Assembly: GCF_016906535.1 (NCBI RefSeq)
Contig: NC_057382.1
Coordinates: 1,054,001-1,118,000, forward strand
DNA: 64,000 nucleotides
Source: Rhizoctonia solani
Taxonomy: Eukaryota > Basidiomycota > Agaricomycetes > Cantharellales > Ceratobasidiaceae
Direction: 5' to 3'
In this document: positions 20,072 to 32,311 of the stretch, in pieces
Position numbering within the stretch: position 1 is the stretch's first letter
Layout: each line of letters starts with the position of its first letter
Position numbers and translations under genes: made by a program
Notes under the pieces: model-generated
The model's input: only the letters and a program-made list of their open reading frames with translations
What the model was told of the DNA's origin: nothing
Databases searched by the model: none

Positions 20072-21470
20072 ATGCCATCACACCTTGCGCCGTACACTCT
20101 TGTTGCCAAGGCTCCTACCGAATTTGATAGGTTCATTCCAGCCCAATCCATCAAAATTGAGGAACTTGAATCAGCGCTATCAATCATTCCAAATAACCCC
20201 GTTTCCCAGCCTACAACTTCCCTTAGCATTCACAATTCGGCCCCGCCGATAGGCACTGTGGTTCACCCAGAGGGTGGGCCTATATCGTACCGTGGTTGCA
20301 TTGTCTCTACCCAGACTCTGACCGACGCTCACTCCATCATTGCGGATCGTATCCTAGATCGGTGCGAAAGACCTGCAGAGGATGCGAAGATCACTATATT
20401 TTTATACGTTCTAGGGCGCCAAATCGATTACTATGTAGTTGATCATGAATCCAAGGCGATTACATGGGCTGCTGGGCAGGTTCCTGAGTCGCTCAAGGGC
20501 GCCACTCGCGCAAAACACGAGCACGAGTATTGGATTCATATGGAGAACTTTCCTGGGCCTCGCTTCTCCACCCCGGATGATCTTCGCTTGCTCAAGCATG
20601 TCTTATCGAGCAATGCTATCGATGCTCTAACCTCTGAGGGGTCAACTTCTCCAATGTCTGTACAACAGATTCAAACACATTTGAAGTCTCTGGAATCATT
20701 CAGTAGTGGCGGCGACATCCATAAAACCTACGCTGTAGCTCGGTTATGGAACTTGATCCTACAGAGTCGTGTAATCAATAAATACGGAACAACGGATGCA
20801 CGACTGGACAGATTTGTCAGTATTACCGACAACCCACCTATTTTTGTAGGCATGTATGCCTTCATTGCGAAACTTATGTTTAAACGACCCCATACGCATT
20901 TGGGGCGATGCTCCAGAGCATGGGCCGACAGAATCGCGTATACAGAAGAATGGAGGAAGTTCAAAGCCACCAACGAAAAAGAATGGAAGCAAGTGGCGAA
21001 ATTGGTGGGTAGTTAACTCACGAGTGTCATGATCATTGACCGACAAATAGCCACGAAATCCGCACAGTCCTGCGTATTAGTAATGTATGTATAATTGGTG
21101 ACCCCTTTCTTCGTTTACTAAGGAACTTCACTTTTTCAGTGCATCGCTTCTTGTTAGCAAGCAAATGAGCTGTTTTTTTAGAGCATTGCCTCATATTTCT
21201 CTTTTGATTGCGCTCACATCTGTGGCTTCGGCGTACTACCTACTCGATGAGTCCCAGAACCTTGGTGATCACGCGGCCGATGCGGTGGGTATCTTCATAT
21301 CAGATATACGCTACAGCTCAATATCAACTCTCTCTTTATTATAGTCGATTTATTTTCAAGCCCGAGAAGAAATTGTATATGGCGTACAAAGAATAGCCAT
21401 AATAAATGCTGTCCCGCATGCCTTGTTAATCTGGAGTTTTATCTTATTCACACTCTCTGTCCTACTTTAG
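20072..21470 (+). CDS. Fungal WW-like protein with C-terminal membrane segment (paralogue A1)
   Basis: Model: exons 20072-21004, about 21162-21284 and 21345-21470; 1182 nt, 393 residues. The N-terminal third holds a WW-like HPEGGPISYRG patch. The centre has the family hallmark YYVVDHESKAITW and an EYWIHMENFPG block. Later come the SEGSTSPMS, VINKYG and AWADRIAYTEEWRKFK blocks. The two short last exons give hydrophobic segments (ISLLIALTSVASAYYLL and ALLIWSFILFTL), so the C-terminus is probably membrane-anchored. I recall this architecture from many uncharacterised Agaricomycete proteins; its biochemical role is unknown to me. A close relative lies on the opposite strand at 32312-34206. The second exon's acceptor (AAG at 21159-21161) is the least certain boundary; the GATGCG|GTGGGT donor and TATAG acceptor of the last intron are clear. 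Confidence 0.75.
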
Positions 21471-24400
21471 ATACAAAGATAATCATTTACGTTCGGGTAG
21501 ATAGACGTATCGCAACATTCATTCCCTTTGCTCATCACTTCTCTGTTCTTGACACTGAACTAACTCGTAGAATACGTTTGTGTACGGCTGTTTTAGTCCG
21601 AATTCCATCTGTAATTTATTCCGATACATATTGCTAGGCTGAACATGTGAAGGATGCTTTTCCAAGTCAATTTTTTTTATTCAGGAAAACTGCTGGAACT
21701 TGTTGAAATCTGCCTTTGCACAAGGCAAGCTGATGGAAGTATTACTTAGTTTGGAGCATCAATGTGGTGTGTATCTTTACAGAAGCCGGGTATGTTTCCC
21801 TCTATAGGTATAACGAAGAACAAAAGTTCGACAAAACGACGATTGGGTGAAGATAATCCCATGTCTATGGGGTTTAGTGGAATGCAGGCGAAGTGGGTGC
21901 GAATGAGTCGTACTCAGTAGCTCAAATCTAGTTTAAGGTGGCTTTCAAAAAGTTATATTATGATCTGGAGGCCTAGGACCGAAATCATGGTATCTGCTCC
22001 CCAGTAATGCACATGCAAAACCTAGGGTTCTAAACCATGCTTGTCGTATGGTACATAGTCGTAGAAATCCGAATGATATGTTATCCTAGCACGTGTATAC
22101 TTGAAATGAACCAGCAGGAACTGGAGCATTCACTGCGTAGTAAGTGGGCGGGTTCTGGGGTACCGGGATGCGAGCAGGACTCGTGAGTTGAATCGCTAAT
22201 ACCGACAAAAGTCACAGAAGGGTGATTAGAGGGAAAGGAAAAGGAGCAGTTGGAACGGCGGGGTGAAAAAACTAATATTGTATACATATATAAATCTCTC
22301 GCTCAACGACTCCTTGGAGCTCTGGGTTGTCATACCATTGCCTGCTCTGGAGGATTATGAAACCTACCCCGCCCTCTTTTTCACCTAGTCTCTAGAGCCT
22401 TTCCCAATGGGCTATCATCACGCAGTTTCAAATATATATCACAAATGTAAGTTGGGCTTTTCACAGATCATGTGAAGAGTTTACTCGATGTATATAATTC
22501 TATTATTACTCTTCTTTTTGTTTAGGAACTGGAAGGAGGTGACAAACTGGAATGTAGAGAAGGCTTGATCCTAGCCTCATACTACTCCCTACAGAAGCCA
22601 CCTTAGAAAAATGGCAAATAGCTGGAACCGGATCAACAAGAAGCAGACCTAGAAAGGCTAGTTTAGAGCTGTATCGGCAACTGTTATTGTAAGCTGGGAT
22701 TGTTGAATGACTCAGAATTTCGCCGTGAAATTTTAGCAACGTGCATGTATCATGCATAGTCTTTGACTCAGATCTCCGCAGCGGCGGTAGATGCCCATTA
22801 TGACTCCAAAGGAAGAGCACTTACTGCTCGAAGGTGATTCACTTTATGTACCTGTCGTGAACCGGCGAATATACTTATGTATTTAACGTAAGCTCTCTCA
22901 GAATCTCAGGATTGGCTATCCCGAGATTGTGGTCCGTATGAGAGTACAACAATCAAACTGGCTATTTTGAGGATTGACTCATCAACCAATCGATGCTGGT
23001 GCAAATGCACACCTTAAGCCTGTGTAATCTCTCAATGTAAGTTCCTCGACGTTTGTTTCAGCTCCGAAGTCATATATATGCGTATGTGATACCGCCCGCT
23101 ACGCTCTCAAGATACTATGGAACCAAACAAGGGTCACTTCTGCCACACATAAAGATGGGGAATTTAATGTGAGCTCCACAGTAGTGGAGCATCGGATCCA
23201 CAGCCATACTGTGTATCATCCCAACTTTGCTCACCCGCAGCAGACCCACTGGGTACCAAGGGCTGCTAACAAAGTAGTTCCGAAGTATACAACATGGCTC
23301 ATAGACACAGCCAAGCCATACCTATCAATCAACATTAGCCGATGGCAAGCTTTAGAGGTCTAAGGTATTCTACACTTGAATAAATATCTGGCCTGGTATT
23401 GAACAAATAATTTTGGGAGTACATTAAACCCCTCAGGTGGCCAAAAGGCTGAGAATGGATATTACTGCTAGCAATAACAGTACTTGCCGACTTGTTGGTT
23501 TAGCCTGCGCAGTTGCACCGCCGCTTGCTTATATTGAATTGGCAATATTAGCTTCGGTGAAACTTTTGTCGACTTTATGATTGCGTGTGTATGCTTCAGT
23601 CTGGAACACAGTCAGCCATGGCCTACGTGCATTCAATACGTATATTGACTCTCATACACGATTGGGGAGGGACACTGCATATCGGCAAATACGTGTAATA
23701 GAATGTTCTAGGTGATGCGCCTCGGTTAGATTGCGTTCCGTTGACTTCTGGAAGCTTCGGATTCGTGTCTCAGGTTAACATACTGGAAAATGTTTTCCGG
23801 TAGAAGGATTCGACTTGTTTGACTCTTAACCATAGTTCGGATTCTTTTCGGCTAAGTGTCTCCGGTGATCGGGAGAGTTATGTGGATCGTATGGTATTCT
23901 CAAGGGTATATCACCTAGTACAGACACTCTCTGCCCTTCGTTTGTCCTTAACAGCTCATGCACATTTAGTCAAGTCAGAGTGTTCTGTTTTGCCTCCACT
24001 CGGCACTTATCTCATATGTGTCCGTGAAAACTTGGAGTATCACATGTTTCTCTCAAGAGGTGGCAAAGCCAGCGGCACAGTGCACTGTAAAGGGAATAGA
24101 TGATTGGCGTCCCTATGTCTGGGTATATGTGCGAACCATATGAGACACCGGTGGAAAACCGTGGGCATGACGGTTGTGTATATGGGGGATAGCGATGTGT
24201 GCGGTTGAGTTGCTAAGTCCGCCGCAGCAACGTTGGAATTATATGCCGTTGACAATACTAGGCCTCTTCGGGAAGGTTGGCGAGACCTTTGATTTTGTAT
24301 AGCTTTAGTGCTTTTCGGATCGGCGACCCAACTGTTGTAATTTGGTCGTGTGCTGTGTATCTCATAGCAAGTCCTGTGAGTCACCCTCTTGTCGCCAGCC

Positions 24401-25371
24401 GCAGAATTGTTGACTCTATCCACCTAGTATAGAGTGGCAATGTCGACCAAGGAGCTATGTTTGTAGAGCTAATATTGCCATTTACATCAAGTAGGCGTAC
24501 GTTATTTGTATGGTGTCTAGAAACGTGGTTGGCTCGCAGGTGAGAATTTAGCGAAACATTAAATAATACAATCTGTATCGTTCGTAGAGCTTGGATTATG
24601 TGTGTCATATACGTGATGCCAGCCTACAATATGTTGGGATGCTGAACCCCCGAATATGCTGAACACCTCTATCACAGCGAAAGGACTGCTATCGAATCAA
24701 AGCTGTGCAATATCGTTCTGCTTGTTAGAGAGGATGCAAGTAACTAGGGTTACGGTGTGCATATAAAGTGCTCGAGCAGTACGTATTGACTATATATGAC
24801 TGATCACTCAGCACTGTATACCACCTTTGACGACTAATTAAATGAAGTAGCATGCCAATTTGGGAGCCTTTCAGGACACGTTTTAAGTTTAAAGAAATTG
24901 AAAGCGACAGAGTGTCTTCAAAATTCATATCCATTTGCAGAGTTAAGTCACCCTGTGAGACGAGCAATCTACTGATGGAAGTGTATGCCTAAATTGTCTA
25001 ATTGTTAGTATTTAAAAACATCACGTGTCATGATGAGACTACTGCTGACTAATATCCGCTTGACCGAGGCAACCAACGACCCGGAGTTTTCTCACAACTC
25101 TTCACTACACTCAGGGCCGTATACCCAAACTTGAATTCGCCTCTGCTGACTTGTAATTTCGACATTGTCGCTTCGAGCTCTATTAAAATAACCTCTGGGA
25201 TAGTCCAGGACAACACACAGCAGAGTCACGCCTGAGGCGCGGTAAGCACAATCAGAGGGTCTACGAAGGATACGGACGGTTGAGACAGACTTGCTATCAA
25301 TATCGACAGACAACGCTAAGCTGGATTTGATTGTTTTGAACCACTTGTACTCCGAGACGAGATAGGCTACT
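21471..25371. other. Intergenic region without a supported gene
   Basis: About 3.9 kb. Frames are short, overlap on both strands and show no recognisable domain. A small palindrome GAGCTCCACAGTAGTGGAGC lies at about 23170. Confidence 0.5.
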
Positions 25372-28300
25372 ATGGCCAATCGAGATATACCACCGCCTTC
25401 GCAGGATGACTTTGTTTCCCTTGTTTCACGCTCCAATCCAGCCTCTCGACAATACCAAACAGGGACCGGAGGGGCATATGCGCAAGCTGGAACCTATCCG
25501 CCACCTCAAAATGCCGTATCTCCAGGCACTGCACAGCCCATGGACCCATTCTTTGACGACGACGAAGATGACGCGAACCCGTTCGGAGATGGGCGCGGAA
25601 ACCCGTTTGGTGACAAGTATGCTGCGCCCGGAAATTCAACCGGAAATGCGTACGGAATGTCCACTCCGAACCTGGGCTGACAGCTAACGCCGTTCCGCCG
25701 GCCGGAGTCGGCGCTAGCACTTCAACCGTAGCGTTGGGGAAAGACGGCATGCCTCCCGGTTGGGCCTTTGATGACGACGAACCGGTAAATCAGCCTGCGA
25801 CGTCCCGCTCCGCGCCAGCTTCAAGCTCTGGAGGACTCAAGGGCGCAATGAAGAAGACCGGAGGAGGGTGGAAATGGCCGTGGGCAAAGGAAAAGGTCTA
25901 CGAGGGCGAAAGGCAGGTATGGCTTAACGACCAGGCACGTAACATTGGCGAAGGCTACCCCAACAACTACGTGAGCACAAGCAAGTACAACCTTGCGACC
26001 TTTATTCCGAAATTCTTGGTCGGTACGTTATGCCTCTATTTCTGCGTCTATCTGAGCTCTAATTTGATTGTCTCTTGCGTAGAGCAATTCTCGAAATATG
26101 CCAACTTGTTCTTCCTGTTTACCGCGTTCATCCAACAAGTGCCTGGTGTCAGTCCTACCAACCGATACACGACCATTGCACCCCTGTCCCTTGTTTTGCT
26201 TGCTAGTGCCTTCAAGGAAATTTCGGAAGACCTGGTGAGAATCTTGTTTAATTCCCAGGCATCCTATCCATTCGCCGGTTCCCCTTGGCCATGTTCTTAT
26301 AAGAGATAATGGCTCACCTCGTCTACCCTTGCCCGTAGAAACGACACCAATCAGATTCTGAACTCAACTCGCGCACATGCCAAGTTCTCGACCCCAACAC
26401 TGTATCGTTTGTACCCAGGGCATGGAAAGATGTTCGTGTAGGCGACCTGATTCGGTATGTGATTGATCCGAGGCACACTGATCCTATACTGATTCGGGCG
26501 CCTAGACTCGAAAGCGATGACTTCATTCCGGCAGATATGATTTTGATATCTAGTTCGGAACCGGAGGGACTGAGTTACATTGAGACGAGTAATCTTGACG
26601 GGTGTGTGTCTACACCATAGCATGAGGGATGGGCGTTGACATTCGATCATGGCTAGTGAAACCAACCTCAAAATTAAGCAAGCATCCCATCAAACAGCAC
26701 ACCTTACTAGCGCCGCCGCGTTTGCTCGACTGGCAGGACATCTGCGATCCGAACAGCCAAACAACTCGCTCTATACGTACGAAGGCACACTTGAACTCAG
26801 TGGCCAGAAGATTCCAATGAGTCCGGATCAGCTACTGTTGCGCGGTGCCCAAATGCGCAACACCCCTTGGTGCTATGGATTGGTCGTATTTACCGGCCAT
26901 GAAACGAAGCTGATGAGGAACGCTACGTGAGTTGGCGTCTTGGCAACAAAGTTATAACTGTACTGAATTGTGGTTTAGGGCTGCCCCTATCAAACGGACT
27001 GCAGTTGAGCGACAAGTGAATGTTCAAATCGTGTTCCTGTTCATTGTTTTGCTCGCTTTGTCTCTTTCGTCGACTATTGGAAGCAGCATTCGTCAAGTGA
27101 GTAAATTCATCATCCTTCGTGAACCTTGGGCTCACGTCGGCATCAGTGGTTCTTTGCGAAAAACCAGTGGTATTTGCTTAGTGCTGAATTGACCGGTAAT
27201 AGGGGTACGCAGAACAGACTCAATTAACGGTGAAACCCACGGCTAATACATTTCTTTTTAGCGAAAGGATTCATTGAAGGTTTGTTTGGGGTCTCCTAAG
27301 TTAATTGGGTATTTGCTGAACATAATTGTTCCAGACATCCTAACATTCGTTATTCTCTACAACAACTTGATTCCTATCTCGTACGTCCGTTCTACATAAG
27401 CTGATAGCTAGTTCTCACACCGCATTTAGTTTGATCGTCACGATGGAAGTTGTCAAATATCAACAAGCCCAGCTGATCAACTCGGACCTGGATATGTACT
27501 ATGCCAAGACTGATACCCCTGCTCTCTGCCGCACGTCTTCCCTAGTCGAAGAGCTTGGCCAAATCGAATACATATTCTCGGACAAGACTGGGACCCTCAC
27601 CCGCAACGAAATGGAATTCCGTCAGGCTTCCATAGCTGGTGTCGCTTACGCAGACATTGTGGATGAAAGCAAGCGTGGGGAAGTCGACGAAAATGGACAA
27701 GTGACTGGCGGCCAACGAACCTTTGCTGAACTACGTAAACTAGAACGCGCCGAGGGGCTGACTGGGGGGATGAGCGCCGGCGGGAGCGGAGGGAGCGGCG
27801 GAGGCAAGGAAGTATACGTTGTACGAGAATTCCTTAGCCTATTGGCTGTTTGCCATACCGTTATCCCGGAAATGAAGGGTGAAAAGCTGGTATATCAGGC
27901 TAGTAGCCCAGACGAGGCTGCGTTGGTCGCCGGCGCAGAGCTATTAGGATATAAATTCTACGTAAGCCGTCTATTCCCTTGATGTTTCCTTGCACTAGAC
28001 TGGACTAACTCACTCTGCGCTTATTTCTGAATTTAACTTGGGGCCCGCGAATAGCAACGCAAGCCGAAATCTGTCTTTGTTGAGATCGCCGGCGTGTCGC
28101 AGCAGTTTGACATCCTTAATGTGTGCGAATTCAATTCTACTCGCAAACGGATGTCAACAGTTGTTCGTGGACCTGATGGGAAAATCAAGTTGTACTGCAA
28201 GGGCGCCGATACGGTCATTCTTGAGCGGTTAAGCAAGAACCAGCCGTACACCGAACAAACGCTAGTCCATCTCGAGGTGTGCACATTTCTCAATATTTTA

Positions 28301-30633
28301 ACCGCGCAGCGTTTCATCATAACGTGGAAATTGCCCCACAGGATTATGCAACAGAGGGGCTCCGCACGCTTTGTTTGGCTATGCGTGAGATCCCCGAGGC
28401 AGAGTACCAGCAATGGTCGGTGCTCTACGACCAAGCTGCTGCGACGATCAATGGGCGCGGAGATGCACTCGACAAGGCCGCGGAGATTATCGAGAAAGAG
28501 ATGTTCTTGCTCGGCGCAACTGCTATTGAGGACAAGCTGCAAGAAGGCGTCCCGGAAACTATTCATACACTCCAAATGGCTGGTATCAAGGTTCGTAGAA
28601 TCTTACATGCCGAATTGGCGCTTTTGTATGCTAATAGGGGGGTGACTGGCTATAGGTTTGGGTTCTCACCGGCGATCGACAAGAAACTGCAATCAATATT
28701 GGAATGTCTTGCCGCCTAATCTCAGAATCAATGAACCTCGTGAGCGGTTATGGTGGCTATGTGCTGCTATCCAAAGCCATTAACTTTCTTTCGGCCACTT
28801 AGGTGATTATCAACGAGGAAAATGCGCATGATACTCAGGAGTTCATTACCAAACGTCTAAACGCTATCAAAAACCAACGCAAATCAGGCGAACTTGAAGA
28901 TCTCGCGCTCGTGATTGGTACGTGCAAATGACGCATACACACACTTGCGCATATTATAACACCCCTATTTTTTAGACGGTAAAAGTTTAACTTGGGCGCT
29001 TGAGAAAGAGATATCGAAAACCTTCTTGGAGCTCGCTATCCTGTGCAAAGCTGTTGTATGCTGTAAGTTCAAACTTTGGTACTGGCATCTACCCATCGGG
29101 CTGATTGTCCCGTCCATAGGCCGTGTATCGCCACTCCAAAAGGCTTTGGTTGTCAAACTTGTCAAGAAAAACCAAAAGTCCATCCTGCTCGCAATTGGAG
29201 ATGGCGCGAACGACGTTAGCATGATCCAGGCTGCTCATGTGGGGATTGGTATTTCTGGAGTCGAGGTAAGCCCGATAGTTCTTCAGTTGTGCAAGATAGC
29301 TCACACTTTCCTAGGGTCTCCAAGCTGCTAGGTCGGCCGATGTAGCAATTTCACAGTTCCGCTATCTTAAGAAACTGTTGCTTGTACATGGTTCATGGAG
29401 TTACCAAAGATTGTCGAAGCTCATTCTGTGTAAGTATTCTGTATCTCACGCGGTATCATACTCATATCTTGAATAGATTCCTTTTACAAGAATATTGTGT
29501 TGTACATGACCCAGTTCTGGGTGAGTCTGTTTGTATCCGAATGCTTGAAGTTGACCGATTTACCCCCTACTCCAGTACTCGTTCTTTAACAATTTCTCTG
29601 GCCAAATCGCCTACGAATCCTGGACACTCTCATTCTACAACGTTATCTTCACTGTCTTACCCCCTCTCGTCATCGGTGTATTCGATCAATTCGTATCGGC
29701 GCGTATGCTTGATCGATACCCACAGTTGTACATGCTTGGTCAACAAAATGCTTTCTTCACCCCCACGAGCTTCTGGCTTTGGTTTGCCAACGCGATTTAT
29801 CACAGCTTGGTGAGTAATTTGGGAGACGTGAAACTTGCTTGTGTCGCTAACGCAAATCCTGGGCGATAGGTGTTGTATGGTTTCTCAATCATTCTGTTCT
29901 GGGGCGACTTGAAACAAACAGATGGGCTTGACACTGGTCATTGGTTCTGGGGTACTACCCTTTACCTTGCCGTCTTGTTGACAGTCCTTGGCAAAGCAGC
30001 CTTGGTCTCTGAGTATGTACTCGAGAGTTCCAAAATGACTCTACTAAACTAACTTACTTCTTGGGTAGTTTGTGGACCAAGTACACTGTCGCTGGTACGT
30101 ACATGACCGCTTGAGCCAATACTGTATCTAATACCCTTGTTAGCCATTCCTGGATCGTTCATTTTTACGATGATATTCTTACCTCTGTATGCTCTGGCGG
30201 CACCGGCCATTGGGTTCTCGACCGAATACGCTGGGATCGTGCCTCGTCTGTGGGAGAATGGAGTGTTTTACCTTACACTTCTCCTTCTTCCTGTGGTTTG
30301 TCTCATCCGTGATTACGTATGGAAATAGTGAGTGATTGTCGTCGTTGAGTCCCGCCCTAAACCTAACTCTTCGTGCTTTTTAGCTACCGTCGCACCTACA
30401 GTCCTGCATCGTATCACATCGCTCAGGAGCTCCAGAAATATAATATTCCGGACTACCGTCCTCGCCAGGAGCAATTCCAGAAGGCTATCAAGAAAGTTCG
30501 TGCTGTTCAAAGAATGCGAAGGAACCGCGGGTTTGCGTTCAGTCAAACCGAAGACGGTGGGAAGCAAGACCAAGCGAGACTCATTCGTGCGTACGATACC
30601 TCGCAGTCGCATGCACGTCCATCCGGACTTTAG
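25372..30633 (+). CDS. DRS2: Drs2-type P4-ATPase, aminophospholipid flippase
   Basis: About 24 exons, 1290 residues by my model (3873 nt, in frame throughout). P4-ATPases move phosphatidylserine/ethanolamine to the cytosolic leaflet of trans-Golgi and endosome membranes, usually with a Cdc50 partner. Visible motifs: [18 protein letters not shown] start of the core, the [10 protein letters not shown] region, [20 protein letters not shown], phosphorylation motif DKTGTLT at about 27588, [22 protein letters not shown], hinge GDGANDVSM, and the C-terminal [27 protein letters not shown] block. The N-terminus is acidic with NPF motifs ([16 protein letters not shown]), suggestive of endocytic adaptor binding. 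Exon 9 (27262-27279) is only 18 nt. The first intron (25610-25683, GTGACA...GACAG) is inferred from a frame change; the alternative is a one-base sequencing or real indel. Most other introns are 45-70 bp and well supported. Confidence 0.93.
27262..27279 (+). other. 18-nt micro-exon of the flippase gene
   Basis: Between introns 27196-27261 and 27280-27334. It codes for AKGFIE with split codons at both ends, joining LTG to [11 protein letters not shown] as expected for the loop before this transmembrane segment. An annotation pipeline may miss it. Confidence 0.75.
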
Positions 30634-31441
30634 ATTGTGTTGTCCTTTACTCTCATGACCGGTGTATTTGTACAGCGTTCGTACCATCCATATTTTTTTT
30701 CGTTATATAACTATTAGAACTACAAGCACGTTTTACTCTATTTATAAAACCTCTTAGTTGCCTACCGATAGGATCTGTATAGAAGCGTTGACGGAGAAAT
30801 TGGGATCTCAAATTGACCAACCAGAAAGGAAAGCGCAAATAATAGAGAAAGGCCAGTAAATGCAACAAAATAGAAGTATATCTCAGCTTGGGTTGCATTC
30901 GTACGGAGAACTAAAATTAAAACACACGTCCGGTCATTTGTATGATGCGACAAGCTGCAAAGGGACAATTAATATTGGTATGTGGGTCTGTACAGGTGCG
31001 TGATATTGAAGTCCTGATACTCTTAGGTATCAACGTGCCATATGTGAGCGCCCATGAATTTATTTCGTGTGTCTACCTAGCTTTGCATATGAAATGTTTC
31101 CTTACGTGCGACAAGATCTAAACTAATGAAAGCTGCGAATTTCCATATATAAAGGGGTAATGCCCATTCGATGGTGCTATTAAACACTAACTTGGGACGA
31201 AGTTACGCTATACCATTCCTGTTACGTTGCTTCCAACATAAGTAATCAGGACTACTATCTTGTTTATGATGAATGTTGTTGCGACATGCGAGCCGCAGCC
31301 CACAGAGGGTTCACATGCGATACTGGGCAAAGTTTGTAAATTGATCGGGTTGATATCAGATAAATTGCTGAATGGGGTTACTGAGTTGCCCCCACCCCAC
31401 TCTAGTCCTATACTATGCGATACCCGACCGGTGGCAGAGGC
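30634..31441. other. Intergenic region downstream of the flippase
   Basis: About 0.8 kb, AT-rich, with no supported gene. It ends at the target duplication of the second LINE copy. Confidence 0.5.
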
Positions 31442-31454
31442 TTACGGCCACGTG
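31442..31454 (+). repeat. Target-site duplication, left copy (LINE 2)
   Basis: TTACGGCCACGTG, identical to 31787-31799. Confidence 0.9.
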
Positions 31455-31786
31455 TGACCCCCAAGGGATTGGAAGCGGTCGCCAAATTCATCTACCACTC
31501 CGGAATTGGGCTCTATAAATAGCCCTATCCTCACAACGACGCTCCACCTGAATTCGACGAGAAGTCTACCGTCTATCCCACCCGCGGCACCGAACCCCGC
31601 CGCACTCGCATTCACGCCTTTTCTTTCTCTCTCTCTCTCCTTCTTGCTCTCGCGTTGCCTGTCCGTTTTTTTGTGTCATGTGCCTTGTGCGCGTTTGCGT
31701 TGTTCTTTGTATTCTCTCCGAGCGGTTTGCCTTGTTCGCATGTAGCTCCTGTTAGTCTCTAATAGAAGTGTATTCAAAAAAAAAAA
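31455..31786 (+). mobile_element. 5'-truncated LINE copy 2, same family as 14899-15460
   Basis: 332 bp. It begins within the last codons of ORF2 (PKGLEAVAKFIYHSGIGLYK, stop TAG 31520-31522). The 3' UTR has GAGCGGTTTGCCTTGTTCGCATGTAG, nearly identical to copy 1, and ends with poly(A) around 31776-31786. A perfect 13-bp duplication flanks it. It is shorter and otherwise divergent from copy 1, so the two are separate insertions. Confidence 0.88.
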
Positions 31787-31799
31787 TTACGGCCACGTG
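31787..31799 (+). repeat. Target-site duplication, right copy (LINE 2)
   Basis: TTACGGCCACGTG directly after poly(A). Confidence 0.9.
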
Positions 31800-32311
31800 A
31801 GTTTTGTTTTTGGGGAATTCATATTTAAGGAGCTGCATGCAAACTCGGCAAACCACTCACAAAGCCAAGCCAGACTACGCTAAGAGAGAAAGGTGCAAAG
31901 AGAGAAACGAGAAAACATGTGAACTTCAGACGCCATTCTACTCGACCATCTCACAATGGCACGTCACACGCGAGACTCTACAGTTCACTTCGCGTTTTTC
32001 AGCTGTCGCCCACCATCCCCGCCAGCGCAACCACGCCCTTCTGACAGCCCCACGGCTCCCTGCCACCCAATACCTGGATGGTCGTTGTCTTAGGTGGCCC
32101 AACCGACAACCCTAGGCCACCAAGGCAGTCCGGGTGCCCCCACTCATGCCGCGTTAGGAACCAACATTGTATATTGAAGTGATTAGTGCCAATAATACAT
32201 ATACACGTACATATACGCATGATAGACACGGATGTTCCTATCAGAATACAGGTTAAGTAGCTCACATGGGCATGAAGGCTATGGTTGTTTTGATGTTATT
32301 CTGCAAGTTCA
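31800..32311. other. Intergenic stretch downstream of paralogue A2
   Basis: No supported gene. A CCCACCATCCC-containing GC-rich segment at about 32005-32110 faintly resembles 16140-16200. Confidence 0.4.
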
